The notes under the pieces: model-generated
Database searches by the model: none
Told to the model about the DNA's origin: nothing
The model's input: only the letters and a program-made list of their open reading frames with translations
Made by a program: the position numbers and the translations under genes
Shown here: piece after piece, positions 57,324 through 64,000 of the stretch
Numbering within the stretch: position 1 is the stretch's first letter
How the letters are laid out: the number at the start of each line of letters is the position of its first letter
NCBI GenBank assembly: GCA_027491355.1
Contig: JAIXWI010000029.1
Coordinates: 1-64,000 of the forward strand
Reading direction: 5' to 3'
DNA length: 64,000 nucleotides
Source of the DNA: Bacteroidota bacterium
Lineage (GTDB): Bacteria > Bacteroidota > Bacteroidia > UKL13-3

Positions 57324-59651
57324 ATGAATTGTTATTCAAAAATTAGGGTTGAGCTTTTTCTTGTGCTATTACTATCATCACCAATTTGGCTGATAGCGCA
57401 AGATAAATTCAATGTAACAGGAACCATAAAAAATGTGCAAACTAAAACAGGTTTGCCATTGGTTACAATCAGTGAGAACAATTCTAGTATAGCTATTTCA
57501 GACAGTTCAGGACACTTTGAATTTGCGCTAAAACCTGGAAAACACCATTTAAAAATTTCTTGTGTTGGTTATTTTCAAGTGCAAAAAAGCTTAGATATCA
57601 ATGCCCCAAATGAAAACTTGGTCATTTACTTAACGCCAGAAAACAACCTGCTCAATCAATTTGTAATTGCGGCTTCTAGAACACCCACACAAATTACCAG
57701 AGAGGTCAGCAGTGTCAATATTATTCAGCCATATTTAATCAGCAATACCAACTCAATGGACCTTGCTGAAGTCATTAATAAAGTACCTGGAATTGCTGTC
57801 ATAGATGGCCAAGCCTCAATGAGAGGAGGTGCAGGTTATTCCTACAATACCGGAAGCAGAGTTGCGGTTTTACTGGACGATATGCCCTTAATGGGTGGGG
57901 ATTTAGCAGATGTTATGTGGAATTTTTTACCCATAGAATCGGCCGAACAAATTGAGGTAATTAAAGGTTCAGCATCAGTTTTATATGGATCTTCTGCAAT
58001 GAATGGTACCATCAACTTGAGAACTGGCTGGCCAGGTAAAAAACCAGTGACTAAAATTTCTACCTATCAAGGAATATTTTCAGACCCAAATAGACGTATA
58101 ACCATTTGGTGGGACCGCAATACCAGTCCAACTCAGAATGGCGCATTTTTCAGCCATAAACAGCAATTTGGAAAATTTGATTTGGTATGGTGTGGAAATT
58201 TACATGACAACAAAAGTCACTTGCAAGGGGCTGATGTATTACGTTTTAGAAACTATATCAAAACCCGATACCGATTCAACAACAATTTGAGTGCTGGTAT
58301 AAATGCCAATTTGATGCTTGAAAGGTCGGGTAAGTTTTTTTTATGGAACAATGCAGACTCTGGGGCTCTAAAGCCATTTCAAAATTACATCGCACAAGAT
58401 GTTTACAGGGTATTTTCACTAGACCCACATTTAGATTACCAAATTGGCAAACAATTGCATGCTGTTAAACTCAGAATGTATCAAATTCACCGATTTGTAG
58501 ATCCGATAAAATTCCCTGGCAGCAATGATGTCATTGCCAATTTGTATGCATTTGATTACAATTACAAGGCTCATTTAATGCGGAATTTAAATGTAACTGC
58601 AGGTACATACAACACACTTACTTGGGTCAAAAGCAATGTAATCAGAGGAGATTTTGGGGGATACAGTGCTGCCGCCTATGGTCAAATAGATTACCAATTG
58701 AAGCATTTAACCTTGTTGGCTGGAGGACGATTTGAACAAAACAGCCTAGCCAATGTGACTCAAAATACTGGTTTATTAAAACGCTTCGGAATCAATTATC
58801 AAATAGGAAATCAAACGTTTTTTAGAGCCAATTACTCTGAGGGTTTCCGCTTCCCAAGCATTGGTGAAAAATACATTGAGGACAGTGTTTCAAGCGTCCG
58901 CATTTTTTCTAATTCAAAACTTGTTTCAGAAAAAGGATGGACAGCAGAAATAGGCTTGAAACAAGGCTTTAGAATTGGAAGGTTCAACGCTTTGTTTGAC
59001 TTGAGTATTTTTAACCAAGATTTTGATAGCATGATTGAGTACCAGTTTGCTCAATGGATTAAACCCCGAGATAACCCCGAAATTGACTTCTTACGAACCT
59101 TTGGATTCAAAGCCCAAAACATTGGTCAGACACGGATAGCTGGATACGAGGTATCCTTATCAGGAGAGGGAAAAATTGGCGAATTCTTGATACGGGTTTT
59201 AGGTGGATACACTTATTCATTCCCTGTAAATTTAAGTAGAAACGCATCTTTAAGGAACACAAGTAATTATCTAAATGCCTTTATTGATAATATGGGTCAA
59301 TTGGATAGCGCTCAATTTTATGCAAGTATTTTAACATACAGGAACAGACAGTTAGGAAAATTTGACCTTGATGTCACTTATCAAAAATTCAATATTGGAT
59401 ACAATTACCAATACTTCAGCATTTTTGAAAAATACGACGAATATGTGGCCTTTTTACCTGGTGTTTATGATTTTATGAAAAGAAGTGGACAAGGCAATTC
59501 TATTCACAGTGTTCGTATAGCTTTTCAGCCAAACCAAGTGTTCAGAATTGCATTTTTAGTAAACAACCTTACCAATGAAGAATATGCTCTCCGACCTGGT
59601 AAAATGGATGCCCCAAGATTGTTTAGTCTGCAGTTGAGAATGCAATTTTAA
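57324..59651 (+). CDS. TonB-dependent receptor with carboxypeptidase-like N-terminal domain
   Basis: N-terminal GTIKNVQTKTGLPLVTISENNSSIAISDSSGHFEFALKPGKHHLKIS; plug SVNIIQPYLISNTNSMDLAEVINKVPGIAVIDGQASMRGGAGYSYNTGSRVAVLLDDMP; C-terminal beta-barrel ending LQLRMQF. Confidence 0.93.
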   Translation: MNCYSKIRVELFLVLLLSSPIWLIAQDKFNVTGTIKNVQTKTGLPLVTISENNSSIAISDSSGHFEFALKPGKHHLKISCVGYFQVQKSLDINAPNENLVIYLTPENNLLNQFVIAASRTPTQITREVSSVNIIQPYLISNTNSMDLAEVINKVPGIAVIDGQASMRGGAGYSYNTGSRVAVLLDDMPLMGGDLADVMWNFLPIESAEQIEVIKGSASVLYGSSAMNGTINLRTGWPGKKPVTKISTYQGIFSDPNRRITIWWDRNTSPTQNGAFFSHKQQFGKFDLVWCGNLHDNKSHLQGADVLRFRNYIKTRYRFNNNLSAGINANLMLERSGKFFLWNNADSGALKPFQNYIAQDVYRVFSLDPHLDYQIGKQLHAVKLRMYQIHRFVDPIKFPGSNDVIANLYAFDYNYKAHLMRNLNVTAGTYNTLTWVKSNVIRGDFGGYSAAAYGQIDYQLKHLTLLAGGRFEQNSLANVTQNTGLLKRFGINYQIGNQTFFRANYSEGFRFPSIGEKYIEDSVSSVRIFSNSKLVSEKGWTAEIGLKQGFRIGRFNALFDLSIFNQDFDSMIEYQFAQWIKPRDNPEIDFLRTFGFKAQNIGQTRIAGYEVSLSGEGKIGEFLIRVLGGYTYSFPVNLSRNASLRNTSNYLNAFIDNMGQLDSAQFYASILTYRNRQLGKFDLDVTYQKFNIGYNYQYFSIFEKYDEYVAFLPGVYDFMKRSGQGNSIHSVRIAFQPNQVFRIAFLVNNLTNEEYALRPGKMDAPRLFSLQLRMQF

Positions 59652-60451
59652 TTTTTAACTGAGGATGCCAATGGAATTAACTGAATGATTCCAAGCCAAT
59701 GCATCAATTTCATAATTGGATAAACAGGATCAATTTCCCACCATTTTGCAGCAAAATTTGGTCTAGCTCCAGCATGGTGGTGGTTGTTTTGAAACAATTC
59801 ACCCAACATTAAAAAATCAATTATTAAGGTATTCTTTGAATGGTCGTTTTCATTAAAATTCCTGTAACCATACTTGTGTCCAGCCCAATTAACAACTGCC
59901 CCCTGAATAGGACCCATTAAAAAATGAATGGGTAAGAACAAGAACATCCACCAAGCTGAAGCAAATTTGACATAAACGGCAATATAAACAAAAGCAAAAA
60001 ACAGCCTGCTTGCCCAAGAGTCAGCTATTTGATCGATACGCGGATAAACTGGATAGTTTTTTTTAAACTTTTCTTCAATGTCTAAAGTATTGTGCAATAC
60101 ACCATTGTATATTTTTCTTGTATGCCACATCATGCTAAAAACTTCCTTGAAAAATTGAGGGGTGTGGGGGTCTTTTTCAGTGTCTGAATAAGCATGGTGC
60201 ATTCTGTGTAAAATGGCATATGCCCTTGCGTTCAAGTAGGATGAACCTTGCAATACCCACGTATAAATGTACCAAAATTTCTCCCAAGATTTACTCATGG
60301 TGAACATTTTATGTGCAGCATACCTGTGTAAGAAAAAAGTTTGTCCAAATAAGGACAAATACCAATGTAAAATTAAAAACAATAGAATAACAGTCATGAT
60401 GATAAAATATGGCGCAAATAAAAAGAAGTAATGGGATATTTTTATGACCAA
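59648..60451 (-). CDS. Membrane fatty-acid/acyl-CoA desaturase
   Basis: HRYAAHKMF, RMHHAYSDTEKDPH, NNHHHAGARPNF His-box motifs. Confidence 0.93.
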   Translation of the reverse strand: MVIKISHYFFLFAPYFIIMTVILLFLILHWYLSLFGQTFFLHRYAAHKMFTMSKSWEKFWYIYTWVLQGSSYLNARAYAILHRMHHAYSDTEKDPHTPQFFKEVFSMMWHTRKIYNGVLHNTLDIEEKFKKNYPVYPRIDQIADSWASRLFFAFVYIAVYVKFASAWWMFLFLPIHFLMGPIQGAVVNWAGHKYGYRNFNENDHSKNTLIIDFLMLGELFQNNHHHAGARPNFAAKWWEIDPVYPIMKLMHWLGIIQLIPLASSVKN

Positions 60452-60462
60452 AATTTATCCTT

Positions 60463-60789
60463 TTAAGAGATTGGATCAAAATTTGGGTTATCTTTTTTAT
60501 AAGCCAGTCTACTTTTGGCTTTTTGAAGCATTCTTTCAATGATTAAATCAGCTAATTCTGGAGCTATTTGCATAGGTGCTGAATTTGAAAATAGGTATTT
60601 CACCTTTGTTTCGTTAACATCTATGCGGTAGAGGATGTTCCAAAGTTTCTCAGGTGAATTCAAAATCAATCTTATCAATTCAGACACCAATAATTCTTTG
60701 ATTTTTGCTTGGTTTTCTGAGGTAATATCTAATTCAAATGCTTGCCCAACAAGGATTGCAAGTTCTTGATTTTGTAAATTTTCTATCAT
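60463..60789 (-). CDS. Hypothetical protein
   Basis: Complete 108-aa ORF, same strand and 11 bp upstream of the desaturase. Confidence 0.6.
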   Translation of the reverse strand: MIENLQNQELAILVGQAFELDITSENQAKIKELLVSELIRLILNSPEKLWNILYRIDVNETKVKYLFSNSAPMQIAPELADLIIERMLQKAKSRLAYKKDNPNFDPIS

Positions 60790-60929
60790 ATAGTATTGTC
60801 ATTGTATTTTTTAATAGACGAAATTCAATGAATGGTTACTTAATTCAATTTGAATGCCCTAAATTGCAACGCATTTGAAAAAAATGCATGCAATTTTCAT
60901 CAATATAACTAAAATTAAACACAAAGCTC

Positions 60930-63197
60930 ATGGTATTTGATTTAGAAATGATCAAGTCTGTTTATTCTAAAATGGACGAACGCATTCAAGCAGCTAGAAA
61001 AGTAGTTAACAAACCACTCACTTTATCAGAGAAAATATTATACGCCCATTTAACTGAGGGCAATGCTGGTAAAGCATATGAAAGAGGAAAATCTTATGTA
61101 GATTTTGCGCCAGACAGGGTTGCCATGCAAGATGCAACAGCTCAAATGGCGTTGCTTCAATTTATGCAAGCAGGCAGACCTAAAGTTGCTGTTCCATCTA
61201 CAGTTCATTGTGACCACTTGATTACTGCAAAAGTTGGTGCTGAAAAAGATTTGGCTGTTGCCAATTCAGAAAGCAAAGAAGTATATGATTTCTTGGCTTC
61301 TGTATCAAATAAATATGGCATTGGATTTTGGAAGCCAGGAGCAGGAATTATTCACCAAGTAGTTCTAGAAAATTATGCTTTCCCTGGCGGAATGATGATT
61401 GGAACAGACAGCCACACTGTAAATGCTGGCGGTTTAGGAATGTTAGCAATTGGAGTAGGCGGAGCTGATGCCTGTGATGTAATGGCTGGTTTGCCTTGGG
61501 AGCTGAAGTTCCCTAAACTTATAGGAATAAAATTAACAGGTAAATTAAATGGCTGGACAGCACCTAAAGATGTTATTTTAAAGGTAGCAGGTTTACTAAC
61601 TGTAAAAGGTGGAACAGGTGCAATTGTAGAATATTTTGGGGAAGGTGCTACCAGTATGAGTTGCACAGGAAAAGGAACCATTTGTAACATGGGTGCTGAA
61701 ATTGGTGCTACCACTTCAACTTTTGGATATGACGAAAGTATGGAAAGGTACTTAAGAGCAACAGGCAGAGCAGCAGTAGCTGATTTAGCAAATGGAATTA
61801 AATCTCATTTAACAGCTGACCCTGAAGTGTATGCCAATCCTGCACTTTATTTCGACCAAGTAATAGAGATAGACCTCAATACATTGATGCCACATTTGAA
61901 TGGTCCATTTACTCCAGATTTAGCTACTCCAATTTCTGAAATAAAAGAAGCAGCTGCAAAAAATGCATGGCCTTTAAAAGTAGAATGGGGATTGATTGGT
62001 TCATGTACCAACTCTTCTTATGAAGATTTGTCAAGAGCAGCATCTATAGCAAAACAAGCTATTGAAAAAGGTTTGAGTACAAAGGCTGAATTTGGTATCA
62101 ATCCGGGATCAGAACAAGTAAGGTATACTGCTGAAAGGGATGGTTTGTTGAAAACCTTCACCGATTTAAATGCTTCTATTTTTACCAATGCTTGTGGTCC
62201 ATGCATTGGTATGTGGGACCGAGTAGGTGCTGAGAAGGCTGAAAAAAATACCATCATTCATTCTTTCAACAGAAACTTTGCAAAAAGAGCAGACGGCAAT
62301 CCTAATACTTATGCATTCGTAGCTTCACCTGAAATGGTTGCAGCTATTGCAATTGCTGGCGACTTGTCTTTTAACCCAATTACAGATACATTGGTCAACA
62401 AAGATGGTGTAGCTGTAAAATTGGATCCACCAACTGGAGATGAATTACCTGTAAAAGGTTTTGCTGTTGAAGACGCTGGATACATTTCACCAGCAGTTGA
62501 TGGAAGCAGTATAGAAGTAGCGGTATCTCCTACTTCAGACAGATTGCAATTGTTAGATCCATTTGCTGCATGGAATGGCAAAGACCTAGAAAATTTAAAA
62601 TTACTTATAAAGGCAAAAGGCAAGTGTACAACTGACCACATTTCAATGGCAGGTCCTTGGTTAAAGTACAGAGGCCATCTGGACAATATTTCAAATAATA
62701 TGTTAATTGGTGCCGTAAACTATTTCAATGAAAAAACAGACAGTGTAAAAAATCAATTAACTGGTGAATACCAATCTGTACCTAAAGTTCAAAGACAATA
62801 CAAAGCAGCTGGGATTGGCTCAATAGTTGTTGGCGATGAAAACTACGGTGAAGGTTCGAGCAGAGAGCACGCGGCCATGGAGCCTAGACATTTAGGAGTG
62901 AATGCTGTTTTGGTTAAATCTTTTGCCCGCATCCATGAAACTAACTTAAAAAAACAAGGCATGCTGGCCTTGACTTTCATCAACAAAGATGATTACAATA
63001 AAATTTTAGAGGACGACCAAATTCATATCAAAGGGTTGACCTCATTTAGTGCAGGTAAACCATTGACAATTGTTTTGAGTCATGCAGACGGCTCTTCAGA
63101 ACAGTTTGAAGTAAGCCACACCTACAATGACCAACAAATTGAATGGTTCAAAGCTGGTGGAGCATTGAATATCATCAGAAAACAAATTGGGAAATAA
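60930..63197 (+). CDS. acn: Aconitate hydratase (mitochondrial-like type)
   Basis: [79 protein letters not shown]. Confidence 0.97.
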   Translation: MVFDLEMIKSVYSKMDERIQAARKVVNKPLTLSEKILYAHLTEGNAGKAYERGKSYVDFAPDRVAMQDATAQMALLQFMQAGRPKVAVPSTVHCDHLITAKVGAEKDLAVANSESKEVYDFLASVSNKYGIGFWKPGAGIIHQVVLENYAFPGGMMIGTDSHTVNAGGLGMLAIGVGGADACDVMAGLPWELKFPKLIGIKLTGKLNGWTAPKDVILKVAGLLTVKGGTGAIVEYFGEGATSMSCTGKGTICNMGAEIGATTSTFGYDESMERYLRATGRAAVADLANGIKSHLTADPEVYANPALYFDQVIEIDLNTLMPHLNGPFTPDLATPISEIKEAAAKNAWPLKVEWGLIGSCTNSSYEDLSRAASIAKQAIEKGLSTKAEFGINPGSEQVRYTAERDGLLKTFTDLNASIFTNACGPCIGMWDRVGAEKAEKNTIIHSFNRNFAKRADGNPNTYAFVASPEMVAAIAIAGDLSFNPITDTLVNKDGVAVKLDPPTGDELPVKGFAVEDAGYISPAVDGSSIEVAVSPTSDRLQLLDPFAAWNGKDLENLKLLIKAKGKCTTDHISMAGPWLKYRGHLDNISNNMLIGAVNYFNEKTDSVKNQLTGEYQSVPKVQRQYKAAGIGSIVVGDENYGEGSSREHAAMEPRHLGVNAVLVKSFARIHETNLKKQGMLALTFINKDDYNKILEDDQIHIKGLTSFSAGKPLTIVLSHADGSSEQFEVSHTYNDQQIEWFKAGGALNIIRKQIGK

Positions 63198-63213
63198 GCT
63201 ATACAAACAGCAT

Positions 63214-63246
63214 AAAAAAGGCGGCAACTTCGTTGCCGCCTTTTTT
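63214..63246. terminator. Bidirectional intrinsic terminator after aconitase
   Basis: AAAAAAGGCGGCAACTTCGTTGCCGCCTTTTTT. Confidence 0.9.
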
Positions 63247-63271
63247 ATGGACTAAAATTTAAATCAAACTT

Positions 63272-64000
63272 TTAGTTCATGCTGGTAAGTGTACCATTCA
63301 CATATAAATAATCAGAACCTATTTTTTTCCATACCACTATAATTGCACCCATATTTTCTGTTTTCCATGCTGGATTTAAAAGAGAAGTATAAGTTTTACT
63401 GGTTACATCTCCAGTAATTGGAATCACACTTCCCCATGCACTTGCAGTTGATACTGCACGAATAACATAGTCATGTTGTTGATTCACATTGGCTGGGGCG
63501 TTAGATATTTGTTGTGTTGAAATGACCCCGTTTTCATAAAAATAAACAGACATCAAGTATTCACCATTTGCATTGGTATCAAAAAATTTAGAATGTGCAT
63601 CTACTGAAATTTTACCATCAGCAATTTTTAAATTATTCAATGCAACGCCTACAACTACGGGATTATTGGCAAGGAAGGTATCAACTGATGCAATAATTTT
63701 ATTACCAGTTGCAGCTATGTCGCTGTAAACACCATTAGCGAAGGTTAAACCATTTCCAACTACTATACGTGGAACTGAATTTGATTTAAACCTTGGCAAA
63801 TTTGAAACAGCATTCATAGCCGTTAAGCTCAAAGGATCGTTACTGTGAATTGCAATAGGAAGAATTTTATCTTTTCCTTTTGCAATGGCGTCATTGAAGC
63901 CTGGAATACCATAAGCTCCGCATGGAGGGCACCAGGTACCTGTAATATCAATTACTAGTGCTCTATTTTTCTGTTCAATGTTAACAGAAGGGGTTGTGTT
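63272..64000 (-). CDS. Omp28-like/thioredoxin-fold protein (partial, runs off the window)
   Basis: Reading frame stays open to the window edge: NTTPSVNIEQKNRALVIDITGTWCPPCGAYGIPGFNDAIAKGKDKILPIAIHSNDPLSL..., containing WCPPC. Confidence 0.8.
   Translation of the reverse strand, partial: NTTPSVNIEQKNRALVIDITGTWCPPCGAYGIPGFNDAIAKGKDKILPIAIHSNDPLSLTAMNAVSNLPRFKSNSVPRIVVGNGLTFANGVYSDIAATGNKIIASVDTFLANNPVVVGVALNNLKIADGKISVDAHSKFFDTNANGEYLMSVYFYENGVISTQQISNAPANVNQQHDYVIRAVSTASAWGSVIPITGDVTSKTYTSLLNPAWKTENMGAIIVVWKKIGSDYLYVNGTLTSMN

Noticed and set aside
1-64000. Searched by eye for mobile elements, prophage genes, restriction-modification, toxin-antitoxin and defence islands
   Set aside because: No transposase, integrase, phage structural, methyltransferase-restriction or toxin-antitoxin signatures recognised in the ORF translations.

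Overview
The window is a 64 kb stretch of low-GC Bacteroidota chromosome. Supporting features are T9SS C-terminal sorting domains, a PorZ-like protein, DUF1573 proteins, Omp28-like thioredoxin-fold proteins, a fused E1 alpha/beta 2-oxoacid dehydrogenase and TAnnTTTG-type promoter candidates. It is densely coding and mostly housekeeping: dnaA, ftsK, lolA, ileS, lspA, metF, pckA, rsmE, pntAB, aspA, pdxH, rdgB, ilvE, secG, lptE-like, citrate synthase and aconitase. There is one tRNA-Arg(TCT) and several clear intrinsic terminators. I saw no CRISPR array, transposase, integrase, phage module or recognisable defence island. The points most worth a second look are: (1) a ~300-residue histone H1-like Lys/Ala repeat fused to a DksA/TraR-like domain; (2) an intact HDAC-fold gene just upstream of a small protein with a Lys-rich head and a poly-acidic tail; (3) a type-I-secretion-like ABC/HlyD/TolC operon whose ATPase appears to have lost its signature, catalytic Glu and H-loop; (4) a perfect 14-bp inverted repeat inside the end of a lipoprotein CDS, in a gene whose 5' end overlaps a divergent LuxE-like gene; (5) a series of tail-to-tail gene pairs with overlapping or abutting stop codons; (6) a LytM peptidase with SusE/F-like and TIG-like repeats and a T9SS tail. 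None is proven to be a new system. All calls come from reading the sequence and ORF track, without database searches.
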